Assembly (NCBI RefSeq): GCF_004137245.1
Contig: NZ_SDWS01000002.1
Location: 434,001 to 498,000 of the forward strand
Direction of reading: 5' to 3'
DNA length: 64,000 nucleotides
Origin: Nocardioides glacieisoli
GTDB taxonomy: Bacteria > Actinomycetota > Actinomycetes > Propionibacteriales > Nocardioidaceae
The notes beneath the pieces were generated by a model that saw nothing but the letters and a program-made list of their open reading frames with translations, was not told the origin of the DNA and made no database searches. The first letter of the stretch is position 1. Each line of letters opens with the position of its first letter. A program made the translations under genes and the position numbers. Of this stretch, positions 34,234 through 42,107 are shown piece by piece.

Positions 34234-34941
34234 ATGCAGCCGACGGCGTCCGTACGCCGCTACGTGCGACGCGCGTGCCGCGTCGTGGTCCTCGTCGCGT
34301 TGTCCGTGGTGCTCTCGGCGGTCGCGGTCAACGCCAGCCTGCTGGGCCGGGTCGACCGGATCCACGGTGCCTTCGACGGGCTGGGCCACCGTCCGGCCAG
34401 CGCCCCGGGCGAGACGATCCTGATGCTCGGCACGCGTCCTGACGACGCCGGTGACGTCGCCTGGCTGACGGGGGTGCAGTCGGTCGAGGCCGTGATGCTG
34501 GTGGAGATCGACCCGGACGGCTCTGCCGTGCGCGTCCTGACGTTGCCGGTCCTCGCCGAGGTCGCCGCCTCGTTCGCCTCCGGCTCGGCGAGCGAGACCG
34601 TGGCCGCGGTCGAGTCGTGGTCCGGTCGGAGGGTCGACCACCTGCTCGCGCTCGACTGGCGGACCTTCGCGAACCTCGCGGCCGACAACCAGCTGTCCAT
34701 CTCGTACCGGAGCGGTTCCCCACCGCCGGTCCAGCACGACTACCTCCAGCACGTCCTCGAGGGGACGCTCGAGACGGAGCTGCGCAGGCGGCCCGTCGAC
34801 CTCTACCGGACGCTGCACACCACTGCCTCCGGTTCTGCCATCGACCGGGAGTGGTCGGTCCTCGAGCTGGACCACCTCTTCATCACCCTCCGAGGTCTTC
34901 GCTCGAACCAGATCGAGTTCTCCATGGCACGGCCCCGCTGA
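34234..34941 (+). CDS. Degenerate LCP-like (LytR-CpsA-Psr) membrane protein
   Basis: A 235-residue protein with one N-terminal signal-anchor helix (VVVLVALSVVLSAVAVNASLL) and an extracellular domain that follows the LCP pattern: ILMLGTRPDD, VEAVMLVEIDPDGSAVRVLTLP and TVAAVESWSGRRVDHLLALDW. LCP enzymes move glycopolymers from lipid carrier to cell wall. Here the usual acidic and arginine residues are altered: the GSDSR-like motif is GTRPDD, the RSDT motif is QSVEA, and the IPRD motif is LPVL. Activity is doubtful. It opens the accessory region behind its own copy of the shared promoter. Confidence 0.7.
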   Translation: MQPTASVRRYVRRACRVVVLVALSVVLSAVAVNASLLGRVDRIHGAFDGLGHRPASAPGETILMLGTRPDDAGDVAWLTGVQSVEAVMLVEIDPDGSAVRVLTLPVLAEVAASFASGSASETVAAVESWSGRRVDHLLALDWRTFANLAADNQLSISYRSGSPPPVQHDYLQHVLEGTLETELRRRPVDLYRTLHTTASGSAIDREWSVLELDHLFITLRGLRSNQIEFSMARPR

Positions 34942-34977
34942 TGGTCACCAATATTGGCGAAAGGGTCCGTGCCATGG
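34922..34977. repeat. Nested dyad around the end of the LCP-like gene
   Basis: CCATGGCACGG (34922-34932) and CCGTGCCATGG (34967-34977) are perfect inverted copies. They enclose the 10-bp palindrome CCAATATTGG (34948-34957). The stop codon of the LCP-like gene is inside. A transcript-end hairpin is likely. The remaining 125 bases to the next gene show no clear promoter. Confidence 0.5.
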
Positions 34978-35102
34978 GGCCTCCCGGGTCCTGGCTCCAC
35001 AAGATCTGAGGTGCCGGCCGACCGACCGGCTCCTGACTGGGGGGACTTCGAGATGGCCGTCCGCACTGCCACGCCTTGCTCGGTCGGCACACGGCGATCC
35101 GC

Positions 35103-36071
35103 ATGACGGTGCTCCTCGTCGCCAACGACGGCGGCCACATCACCCAGCTGCACACCCTGCGGCCGCGCCTGGCGGTCAGGGATGTGGTGTGGGTGACTCC
35201 GAGGACTCCGCAGACGGAGTCGCTCCTTGCGCACGAGGTCGTGCACTGGACCGAGCCGTGCCCTCCCCGCGACGTGGGAGCAGTCATGCGCAACGCAGCC
35301 CACTGCCGAGTCCTCTTCGACCAGCACGACGTCTCGTTGGTCATCAGCACCGGAGCCGCCCTGGCACTGGCCGTGCTGCCGCAGGCCAGGATGCGCAACA
35401 TCAGGACCGTCTACATCGAGTCGGCGACCAGGTTCGACGCTCCGTCCCTGTCCGGGCGCGTGCTGGCCCTGATGCCCGGAGTACGCACGTTCAGCCAGTC
35501 CGCCGCCCTGGACAACCGGCGCTGGCGGTACCTCGCCTCGCCCTGGGACCTGTACGAGTCGTTCGAGCGGTCCCCGCGCCCGATCAGGAAGATGGTGGTC
35601 AGTGTCGGCACCCAGGAGGGGTACGGCTTCCGCCGCCTCCTCGCCAGGCTCGCTCCGCTGGTGCCACCGGACACCGAGGTGCTCTGGCAGACCGGGTCCA
35701 CCGATGTCGACGGGCTCGGCATCGACGGGCGCGCAACGGTGCGGTCGGCGGAGATGGCCTCCGCCATCGCCGAGGCGGACGTCGTGGTGGCCCACGCCGG
35801 GACCGGCATCGCGCTGATGGCCCTGGAGAGCGGCAAGTTCCCGATCCTCGTGCCCCGGCGAGCGATGCACGGCGAGCACGTCGACGACCACCAGCTGACC
35901 ATCGCTCTGGACCTGGGCCTGCGAGACCTGTGTGTGCCCCGGGACGCCGACAGCCTCAAGACCGCGGACCTCCAGCACGCTGCGGCGCACGGCGTGTCCA
36001 AGATGCCCCAACCAACAGTGCTGGACCTCGTGCCCAGGCCGCGTGCGCCACGCGACAGGGTCGGGGCGTAG
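35103..36071 (+). CDS. Glycosyltransferase, fused Alg14/Alg13-like (GT28 type)
   Basis: A 322-residue GT-B transferase that joins in one chain what are often two subunits. The N-terminal half is Alg14/PssD-like (TVLLVANDGGHITQLHTLRP, DVVWVTPRTPQTE). The C-terminal half is Alg13/PssE-like (KMVVSVGTQEGYGFRRLL and ADVVVAHAGTGIALMALESG, then a LVPRRAMHGEHVDDHQ sugar-nucleotide loop). Such enzymes add the second sugar to a polyprenyl-linked glycan. I chose the ATG at 35103 because the domain begins there; an ATG at 35076 is possible. Eleven bases separate it from the nucleotidyltransferase gene. Confidence 0.85.
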   Translation: MTVLLVANDGGHITQLHTLRPRLAVRDVVWVTPRTPQTESLLAHEVVHWTEPCPPRDVGAVMRNAAHCRVLFDQHDVSLVISTGAALALAVLPQARMRNIRTVYIESATRFDAPSLSGRVLALMPGVRTFSQSAALDNRRWRYLASPWDLYESFERSPRPIRKMVVSVGTQEGYGFRRLLARLAPLVPPDTEVLWQTGSTDVDGLGIDGRATVRSAEMASAIAEADVVVAHAGTGIALMALESGKFPILVPRRAMHGEHVDDHQLTIALDLGLRDLCVPRDADSLKTADLQHAAAHGVSKMPQPTVLDLVPRPRAPRDRVGA

Positions 36072-36082
36072 AGATCTCGCTG

Positions 36083-37360
36083 ATGACCCGCAGCTCCGCG
36101 CCGACAGGTTCGTACGCCGTCCCGGCGCCGCGGGTCGCGGCGCGCGCCGTGTCCAGGACGTTGGTCGACGTCTGCACCGGGGTGGTGCGCCCGCTGGCCC
36201 TCGATCCCGCCGCCACCCAGACGCTGGTGGAAGCCGCCCGGTTCCACCGCGTCGCGCCCCTCGCCCTGTCGGTCCTCGGCCGCTCCGCCCACCCCGGCCT
36301 CGCGGCGCTGGAGGCAGATCGCCTGTGCGCCATGGCCACGCACCTGCAGGCATGCGGGGTCATCGAGCAGCTGGCGCACGAGCTGGCCGACATCGAGTGG
36401 GCCATCATCAAGGGACCCGTCTTCTCCGAGGTCGCCCATCCCGTGGCCGGGCTGCGCAGCTACAACGACGTCGACGTGCTGGTGGCGCCGGACTCGCTGC
36501 GCGAGGTGTGCCGCCGGCTCCACCTGGCCGGCTGGCTGCTCGTCGACTTCGAGGACATGCTGGCCGCGGAGGACCCCCCCGGCGAGATGCACTGGGTGAG
36601 TCCTCCGGGTGCGCTCGTGGACCTGCACTGGTCGATCACCAACATGCCGTCACGTCGGCGGCTCTTCGAGGTCCCGACGGCCGCGCTGCTCGAACGACGC
36701 GTTCCCGTTACCCTCGGCCCGACGACGGTGTGGACCCTCGACCCCTGTGACACGTTCGTGCACGCGTGCCTGCACGCCGCCCAGTCAGGAGCCAACAAGC
36801 TCGTCTACCTGGTCGACGTGGACGGCCTCAGTCGCCTCGTCAGCGACTGGGACGAGGTCGTGGCGCGAGCCCGGCAGTGGGGGGCGACGAGCCAGGTCTG
36901 CCTCGTGACGCGCCGTGCGCGGCGGGTGCTTCGCACGGATCTCCCTGTCGACCTCGACACACGGCTGGGGATTCCGTGGCCCGTCCGCGCACTCCTGGCG
37001 CTCACCGACCGGGTGGCTCCGGTGCCTGGCGCCCGGCGGAACGCCGGTGTGGCGAGGCTGGTGGCGCGCGCCGTCCGGACGACCACGACGGGGACCGTGC
37101 GCGTGCTGAGCCGGAGTGCCGCCAGGGCCGCCCTGGAACGGGTGCGGCGAGTACCTCCGGGCATCGCGCTCCGGCGACGCTCGGACGAGGCGTCGCTCGA
37201 GCACTTCCTCAGCGCGGTCGAGGCGGAGCACCAGCGGGTCGGGATCGCCTCGACGGGGACGACCGAGGGGACCCCCGGGGATCACCAGCGGCGTGGACGT
37301 CCGGTGGCGGTGCGGACGCGTCGACGGAGCGACCTCGCCCTGCGGCGCCATCCCGAGTAG
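36083..37360 (+). CDS. Nucleotidyltransferase family protein (NTP_transf_5 type)
   Basis: A 425-residue protein of the family found beside lasso-peptide and other RiPP genes. The core is WAIIKGPVFSEVAHPVAG then LRSYNDVDVLVAPDSL with the two metal-binding Asp, and GALVDLHWSIT. The C-terminal 120 residues are Arg-rich. In Bacillus pseudomycoidin synthesis a protein of this class modifies the phosphorylated peptide. Here it lies in the same neighbourhood as an HPr-kinase-like gene, so a role on the phosphorylated precursor is possible (inferred). The 3' end overlaps the convergent GT2 gene by 79 bases. Confidence 0.8.
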   Translation: MTRSSAPTGSYAVPAPRVAARAVSRTLVDVCTGVVRPLALDPAATQTLVEAARFHRVAPLALSVLGRSAHPGLAALEADRLCAMATHLQACGVIEQLAHELADIEWAIIKGPVFSEVAHPVAGLRSYNDVDVLVAPDSLREVCRRLHLAGWLLVDFEDMLAAEDPPGEMHWVSPPGALVDLHWSITNMPSRRRLFEVPTAALLERRVPVTLGPTTVWTLDPCDTFVHACLHAAQSGANKLVYLVDVDGLSRLVSDWDEVVARARQWGATSQVCLVTRRARRVLRTDLPVDLDTRLGIPWPVRALLALTDRVAPVPGARRNAGVARLVARAVRTTTTGTVRVLSRSAARAALERVRRVPPGIALRRRSDEASLEHFLSAVEAEHQRVGIASTGTTEGTPGDHQRRGRPVAVRTRRRSDLALRRHPE

Positions 37361-38127
37361 GTGCGCAGGTCGAGCGGCGCGGTCTGCAGGAGCAGGGCAC
37401 TCCGCTCGAGCTGCGCCGTCCACTGCTCGACCGTGGTGACGCCGTTGGCCGCGGCGGAGAGGGGCATCCGGTCGAGCAGGGCGCGGTCGTCGTGGATGAG
37501 GGTGTGCGCGGACCGGGGGTCGTCCATGTGCTCCTCGCGCACGAACGGGAAGTAGTAGCCGTTGACCCTTCCCGCGCGGGCCAGCCGGACGCAGTAGCTG
37601 CTGAACGACTCCTGCGGACCCAGCAGCCCGTGGGCGGTGACGACCGCACGTGGCATGACGTACCCGCTGCCCTGCACCCAGTGGTTGCGCATCAGCGAGT
37701 GCCCCCCGTTGAACTCCTGGATCTTCGCGGCCGCGACGTCCGGCCGGAACTCCTCGTCCGGGTGGCGCCAGCTCCCGACCACACCGAATCCGGGGTTGTC
37801 GTCGTGGGCGGCGACGAAGAGGTCCAACCAGCCGGGCGACACGAGGCAGTCGTCGTCGACCTTGGCGACGAAGCGCGCGTCGGAGCCGTCCCAGAGCCAG
37901 TTCGTCGGCGGGCGCAGGCGGACGTTGTCGCGACTGTGGTGGAACTGCGCGATCCGCTCGTCCGCGCGGTAGGGGCGGATCGCCTCGAGCGTCGCCTCGT
38001 CGTCGCCGTTGTGCCACAACCAGACCCGGTCGTCCGGACCGAGGGTCTCCAGCACGCGGGGCAGCGACAGGTGCACGTACCCCGCGCTGCGGTGGGTGAC
38101 CATGACGACGTCGACGCGATTGCCCAT
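37282..38127 (-). CDS. Family 2 glycosyltransferase
   Basis: A 281-residue GT-A transferase. It begins VDVVMVTHRSAGYVHLSLPR. The nucleotide-sugar metal site is FVAKVDDDCLVSPGWLDLFV. It ends with an arginine-rich tail. The ATG at 38127 starts directly at the domain; the 37 codons upstream are GC-skewed filler and overlap the promoter region. It is the only gene between 34.2 and 43.1 kb on the minus strand. Its 3' end overlaps the nucleotidyltransferase gene. It may glycosylate the peptide or build a surface glycan. Confidence 0.82.
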   Translation of the reverse strand: MGNRVDVVMVTHRSAGYVHLSLPRVLETLGPDDRVWLWHNGDDEATLEAIRPYRADERIAQFHHSRDNVRLRPPTNWLWDGSDARFVAKVDDDCLVSPGWLDLFVAAHDDNPGFGVVGSWRHPDEEFRPDVAAAKIQEFNGGHSLMRNHWVQGSGYVMPRAVVTAHGLLGPQESFSSYCVRLARAGRVNGYYFPFVREEHMDDPRSAHTLIHDDRALLDRMPLSAAANGVTTVEQWTAQLERSALLLQTAPLDLRTYSGWRRRARSLRRRVRTATGRPRRW

Positions 38128-38327
38128 CCACCCGTCCTCGCTACATCGATCCCGGCCGTCGCACCGATGGGGCACCTGTCCGGCCGAGCACACCTTCTCC
38201 CGACGGGGTCCTGGCCCCGGGCACGTGCTCGGGCACATACCCGCAATCGGTGATGAGTGCGGGGCGCCGGCCCCTCTACGTTGGCCGGAGGACCTTCGCG
38301 TCCGAGCGACGCTGGGCAGGGGGGCAG
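38128..38327. other. Divergent promoter region, GT2 and acyl-AMP ligase
   Basis: This 200-base gap separates divergent genes. It contains copy 3 of the shared promoter (38245-38282). Its flank CATACCC-N6-GGTGATG forms a loose dyad with the shared motif. No reading frame with coding character is seen. Confidence 0.5.
38245..38282 (+). promoter_or_regulatory. Shared accessory-region promoter, copy 3 (acyl-AMP ligase operon)
   Basis: AATCGGTGATGA (38245-38256), 20 bases, then the -10 box TACGTT (38277-38282), the same distance as in copies 1 and 2. The inverted left flank CATACCCGCAA is the complement of the TTTTGGGTATG word in copy 2. It should drive the ligase and the lasso B1 gene. Confidence 0.5.
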
Positions 38328-39923
38328 ATGGAGGCGCAGGCGGCGAACGCGGGCGAGCTGCTGCTGTCCCGAGGAGCTCCGGACGACATCGTCATCGTCG
38401 ACGCAGGCGGTCGTCACACGTACGCCGACCTGCGGCGCGCAGTGGCCCACCAGACGCAACAGCTCCAGGCCTGGCACCTCGAGCCCGGGGACCGGGTCGC
38501 GCTGCTGGGCGCCAACTCGCTCTTCTGGGTCGCGAGCTACCTCGCCATCCTGCGTTCCGGGCTCACCGCGGTGCCGCTCCCCCCCGTGCTGACTGCTGCG
38601 GACGTCGCCGACAAGATGGCGCACGTCGGGTGCGTGACGCTGCTCGTCGACGAGCGGCTGACGCGGCGCTACGGGACGGTCGTGGAGGCCGCGAGCCGGG
38701 TCGGGACCAGTGCAGGTGTGCGCGACCTGCTGTCCGGCACAGCCGACTGCCCGCTGCCTGCCGCACGTCGCGCCGCAGACACGGCCGTGCTGGTCTTCAC
38801 CTCGGGTACGACGAGCCGACCCCGTGCCGTCATGGTCAGCCACGCCAACGTGGTGGCCAACACGGCGTCGATCGTCGACTACCTCGGACTGCGTCGGGAC
38901 GACCGGATGCTCGTCGTGCTGCCGTTCTCCTACTGCTTCGGGGCGTCCCTCCTCCACACCCACCTCGCCACCGGGGCGAGCCTGGTCATCTGTGAGACCC
39001 AGGCGTTCCCGGAGACGATCGTCGAGGCCATCGCCGAGGAGGAGTGCACCGGCTTCGCGGGGGTGCCGTCGTCCTACCAGCTGCTCCTGCGGGCCAGCTC
39101 GTTCGAGTCACGACCCCTGCCGTCGCTGCGACACCTCCAGCAGGCGGGCGGGCGGCTGCCCGTGGCCCATGTCCAGCGCGTCGTGGAGGCGCAGCCGCAC
39201 GCGCGGCTGTTCGTCATGTACGGCCAGACCGAGGCGACTGCCCGGCTCGCCTTCCTGCCACCCGAGCAGCTGGCAGCGAAGGTCGGTTCCGTCGGCAAGG
39301 CCGTCCCGGGTGTGCGCCTGCGCGTCACCGGCGACGACGGGGTGGAGCTGCCGCCCGGGACGGTCGGCGAGATCCGCGTCCGGGGCGCCAACGTCACCCG
39401 GGGCTACTGGCAGGACGTCGAGGGCACTGCCGAGAAGTACGTCGACGGTGAGCTCCGGACGGGCGACTTCGGGCGGATGGACCAGGACGGCTTCCTCTAC
39501 GTCGTCGACCGTGGCGACGACTTCATCAAGTCCTGGGGCTACCGGGTGTCCAGCCACGAGGTCGAGGACGCTGCGTTGGAGCTCAGCGCCGTCGCCGGGG
39601 CAGCTGCGGTGGGCCGACCGGACACCGAGGCGGGGGAGGCGGTCGTGCTCTTCGCCACGCTGCGTCCCGATCACCAGCTTGCGGTGCACGAGATCGAGGC
39701 GCACCTGCGCGCCCGGCTGGCCAAGCACCTCGTCCCGCAGGAGGTCCGGCTCCTCGACCAGCTCCCGCTGAACCAGAACGGGAAGGTCGTCAAGACCCGG
39801 CTCCGCGAGCTCGCGCGGGACGACGTACGCACCCCGGAGCCGGAGCCGGAGCCGGAGCTCGTCGAGGCCGGAGGACGTCGTGGTCGAACGTCGACCGGGC
39901 GATCACGTGAGGAGTGGACATGA
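38328..39923 (+). CDS. Acyl-CoA synthetase / acyl-AMP ligase
   Basis: A 531-residue ANL-superfamily adenylating enzyme. Motifs are the P-loop VFTSGTTSRPRAVMVSHANV (the common Gly and Lys are Ser and Arg), MYGQTEATARLAF, ELRTGDFGRMDQDGFLYVVDR and the C-terminal catalytic Lys in PLNQNGKVVKTRL. A Glu-Pro repeat tail follows. It would activate a carboxylic or fatty acid as acyl-AMP. No carrier-protein gene is seen nearby. The ATG at 38328 has AGGGGGGCAG upstream. The stop overlaps the start of the lasso B1 gene (ATGA), so it is translationally coupled to peptide biosynthesis. This is an unusual partner. Confidence 0.87.
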   Translation: MEAQAANAGELLLSRGAPDDIVIVDAGGRHTYADLRRAVAHQTQQLQAWHLEPGDRVALLGANSLFWVASYLAILRSGLTAVPLPPVLTAADVADKMAHVGCVTLLVDERLTRRYGTVVEAASRVGTSAGVRDLLSGTADCPLPAARRAADTAVLVFTSGTTSRPRAVMVSHANVVANTASIVDYLGLRRDDRMLVVLPFSYCFGASLLHTHLATGASLVICETQAFPETIVEAIAEEECTGFAGVPSSYQLLLRASSFESRPLPSLRHLQQAGGRLPVAHVQRVVEAQPHARLFVMYGQTEATARLAFLPPEQLAAKVGSVGKAVPGVRLRVTGDDGVELPPGTVGEIRVRGANVTRGYWQDVEGTAEKYVDGELRTGDFGRMDQDGFLYVVDRGDDFIKSWGYRVSSHEVEDAALELSAVAGAAAVGRPDTEAGEAVVLFATLRPDHQLAVHEIEAHLRARLAKHLVPQEVRLLDQLPLNQNGKVVKTRLRELARDDVRTPEPEPEPELVEAGGRRGRTSTGRSREEWT

Positions 39924-40171
39924 AGCTGCGTGACACCGACCTGGTGATGCGGGAGATCGACGGCGAGACGGTGCTGCTCGACCTGGCCACCTCGAGCTAC
40001 TTCGCGAGCAACCGCACCGGCTCGTTCCTGCTGCAGCTGCTGAGGACCGAGCGAGATCGTGACGGACTGGTTTCAGAGCTCGCGCGTGAGTTCGGCATCA
40101 GCCCGACGGAGGCGGCGGCAGACACCGACACCTTCGTGGCGGTGCTCGTCGAGCAGGACCTGGTGGTGTGA
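39920..40171 (+). CDS. Lasso peptide B1 protein (PqqD-like RRE)
   Basis: An 83-residue PqqD-like RiPP recognition element that binds the precursor leader and presents it to the peptidase and cyclase. Visible family pattern: REIDGETVLLDLATSSYFASN, then NRTGSFLLQLL and the C-terminal helices. RBS AGGAG lies five bases before the ATG at 39920; a GTG two codons earlier is possible. There is no pqqA or other PQQ gene here, so the lasso reading fits better. Placing B1 before the precursor, apart from B2, is uncommon. Confidence 0.88.
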   Translation: MKLRDTDLVMREIDGETVLLDLATSSYFASNRTGSFLLQLLRTERDRDGLVSELAREFGISPTEAAADTDTFVAVLVEQDLVV

Positions 40172-40195
40172 CGGGTCGCGCGGCGACGTCCTGAC

Positions 40196-40233
40196 TTTTG
40201 GGTATGACCGCCGGGGCAGTGCGGACCTAGATT
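40196..40233 (+). promoter_or_regulatory. Shared accessory-region promoter, copy 2 (lasso precursor)
   Basis: TTTTGGGTATGA (40196-40207), 20 bases, then the -10 box TAGATT (40228-40233), in the 112-base gap before the precursor gene. If ATGACC is read as the -35 box, the spacer is 18 bases. A leader of about 45 bases precedes the precursor ATG. This is the best match to the consensus of the four copies. Confidence 0.62.
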
Positions 40234-40283
40234 GCTCGTAGGTCATCCGGCCTGACATCGAGAGCACGACGAGCGGGGCAGAG

Positions 40284-40448
40284 ATGACGTCGTACGAGGC
40301 ACCCAGCCTGACCAGGATCGGCACCGTCACCGAGCTCACGCAAGGTGCTGTGCCTCACCGCAACATGGACCACCTGAGCTGGATACCGGAGACGCGACCG
40401 GGCAACCCCGGCGGCGGTGGCGGCGGTGGCGGCGGGTTCGGTTCCTGA
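40284..40448 (+). CDS. Lasso peptide precursor with polyglycine tail
   Basis: A 54-residue precursor. The leader (1-20) fits the actinobacterial lasso pattern exactly: Tyr4-x2-Pro7-x-Leu9-x3-Gly13-x5-Thr19. Thr19 is the penultimate leader residue, so cleavage after Gln20 gives a 34-residue core starting at Gly21. The core begins GAVPHRNMD; Asp at core position 9 can close a nine-residue Gly1-Asp9 macrolactam. The tail carries Trp13, three prolines, then nine consecutive glycines and Phe-Gly-Ser. The C-terminal Ser matches the site phosphorylated in paeninodin-type lasso peptides, and an HPr-kinase-like gene lies downstream. The tail is long and glycine-rich compared with known lasso peptides. 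RBS GGGGCAGAG precedes the ATG. Confidence 0.9.
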   Translation: MTSYEAPSLTRIGTVTELTQGAVPHRNMDHLSWIPETRPGNPGGGGGGGGGFGS

Positions 40449-41673
40449 GCCTGACGCGTTGTCCGCGCCGCGGCAGGTCTCACGGCTGGTGACACGGCCC
40501 CACGGCGGTTACTGGCGACCGACCGACTTCGAGGTGGTCGCGAGCTGGGTCCACGGACGTGTGGCTGCCCCGGTCAGTCAGGATCCCGGGCCACTGGATC
40601 CGATGCATGCCCTCGAGGCGGCGATCCTGCCGGCGCTCGTCCGGGCACCCTGCTTCGTGGCCTTCTCCGGCGGCCGCGACTCGTCCGCCGTCCTGGCGGT
40701 CGCGACCGACCTCGCGCGCAGGCACGGGCTGCCGGACCCGGTCCCGGTCACCGAGCTGTACCCGGGCATTCCCGAGTCGGACGAGTCGGAGTGGCAGCAC
40801 CTGGTCGTCGCCCACCTGGGCCTCGACGAGTGGGTGCGGCTCGAGTTCGGCCACGGCAACGACCTCCTCGGGGCCGACGCGCAGGCGTCCCTGCGCCGTC
40901 GTGGACTCATCTGGCCCGTGGCGCTGCACGTGAAGACCGCTGTCCTGGCCCGGCTCGGTGGCTCGGGCTCGCTCCTCACGGGCGAGGGTGGTGACGAGGT
41001 GCTCGGCCGCCGCCGGGGCTACCGGGTCAGCCGCACCTGGCGTCGGGATCCGCGTTCCCTCAGGCCTCGCGACCTCCGTACTGCAGGCTCCGCGTTGGCG
41101 CCGCGGCCCTACCGACGGGTGCGCGAGCGCGTGCGGTTCGACCGGGAGGCGTTGCAGCCGTGGCTCAGGCCGGAGACGCGACTGCGACATCACCGGCTGT
41201 TGTCCGCCGACCTCGCGAGCGAGCCGCTCACCACAGCCGGTTCGCTCGAGTGGTTGCTCACCCGCCGAGCGGCGGCCATGGCGACGCACAACTACACCAG
41301 GCTGGTGGCGGACTACGGGGTGTCCCTGCACGAGCCCCTGCTCGACGCGACCTTCGTCCGCTCGTTGGCCGCGGCGGCGGGGACGTGGGGGTTCGTGTCG
41401 CGCACCGCGGCGATGCGGGAGCTGTTCGGTGCCCTGCTGCCGGACGCAGTCCTCGAGCGACGGACCAAGGCCTACTTCAACCGTGCATTCATGGGTGAGG
41501 AGACGCGGGCCTTCGCCCGGTCCTGGGACGGCACCGGTGTGGACCCCGAGCTCGTGGACGTGGGGATCCTCGCGACCGAGTGGCTCGCGGAGGTGCCGTC
41601 CGCCATGTCCACGCCGCTGCTGCACGCGGCCTGGCTGAGCTCGACCTCCGCGCACACCGGGTCCGCACTATGA
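40417..41673 (+). CDS. Lasso cyclase (asparagine-synthetase-like, short form)
   Basis: A 418-residue asparagine-synthetase B-like protein that should adenylate the core Asp and close the macrolactam. The ATP-pyrophosphatase loop AFSGGRDSSAVL (Ser84-Ser90) and TGEGGDEVLG (Gly189-Glu194) are intact. Typical cyclases have about 600 residues with an N-terminal glutaminase-like domain; that domain is missing here. The earliest start, GTG 40417, lies inside the polyglycine codons of the precursor in another frame, so translation is coupled; GTG 40426 and a later TTG are alternatives. The stop overlaps the B2 start as ATGA. Confidence 0.87.
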   Translation: MAAVAAGSVPEPDALSAPRQVSRLVTRPHGGYWRPTDFEVVASWVHGRVAAPVSQDPGPLDPMHALEAAILPALVRAPCFVAFSGGRDSSAVLAVATDLARRHGLPDPVPVTELYPGIPESDESEWQHLVVAHLGLDEWVRLEFGHGNDLLGADAQASLRRRGLIWPVALHVKTAVLARLGGSGSLLTGEGGDEVLGRRRGYRVSRTWRRDPRSLRPRDLRTAGSALAPRPYRRVRERVRFDREALQPWLRPETRLRHHRLLSADLASEPLTTAGSLEWLLTRRAAAMATHNYTRLVADYGVSLHEPLLDATFVRSLAAAAGTWGFVSRTAAMRELFGALLPDAVLERRTKAYFNRAFMGEETRAFARSWDGTGVDPELVDVGILATEWLAEVPSAMSTPLLHAAWLSSTSAHTGSAL

Positions 41674-42107
41674 GCGACCTCGCCAGGAGCCGTGGCCGGG
41701 ATCCCGTCGACCTCGCGCTCACCGCGGCCGCACTCGCCCTGGCCCTGGTCGTCGAGGGTGGACTGCGCGTGCTCCGGCTCCCGCGGCTCTCGCGGCTGCT
41801 CGGTGTCCCCCTGGACACCAGCGCGCAGCGGGAGGTCGAACCTGCAGCCCCGGTCGTCGTCCCGCGCTGGGCCCGACGACGGCTCCGGTGTGCGCGCCGG
41901 GCCCTGCGGCACTGGCCGTTCGGCGACAGCTGCTTGCGGCTCGCCCTGGTCGGCGGCTGCCTCGTACGTCGTCTCGATCCTGTCCTGCGCATCGGAGTGG
42001 CGAAGCACGACGGCCAGGTCAGGGCCCACGCATGGCTCGAGGTCGGCGGGGTGAGCCTCGACGTGGTCTCCGCCGACTTCGCTCCCGTCGAGAGCGTCCG
42101 GTCATGA
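41670..42107 (+). CDS. Lasso peptide B2 leader peptidase (transglutaminase-like)
   Basis: A 145-residue cysteine protease that removes the leader. The catalytic triad is Cys88 (FGDSCLRLALVGG), His120 (RAHAWLEV) and Asp131 (GVSLDVV). The N-terminal 60 residues are helical and hydrophobic. ATGA overlaps on both sides place it in a tight operon: cyclase, B2, kinase. It is separate from the B1 gene, as is usual when the two domains are not fused. Confidence 0.9.
   Translation: MSDLARSRGRDPVDLALTAAALALALVVEGGLRVLRLPRLSRLLGVPLDTSAQREVEPAAPVVVPRWARRRLRCARRALRHWPFGDSCLRLALVGGCLVRRLDPVLRIGVAKHDGQVRAHAWLEVGGVSLDVVSADFAPVESVRS

Noticed and set aside
39920..40171. PqqD as part of PQQ biosynthesis
   Set aside because: No pqqA, pqqB, pqqC or pqqE nearby, while a lasso precursor, cyclase and B2 peptidase follow directly.
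40417..41673. Ordinary asparagine synthetase
   Set aside because: It has no glutaminase domain and is coupled to a lasso precursor and B2 peptidase, so asparagine synthesis is unlikely.
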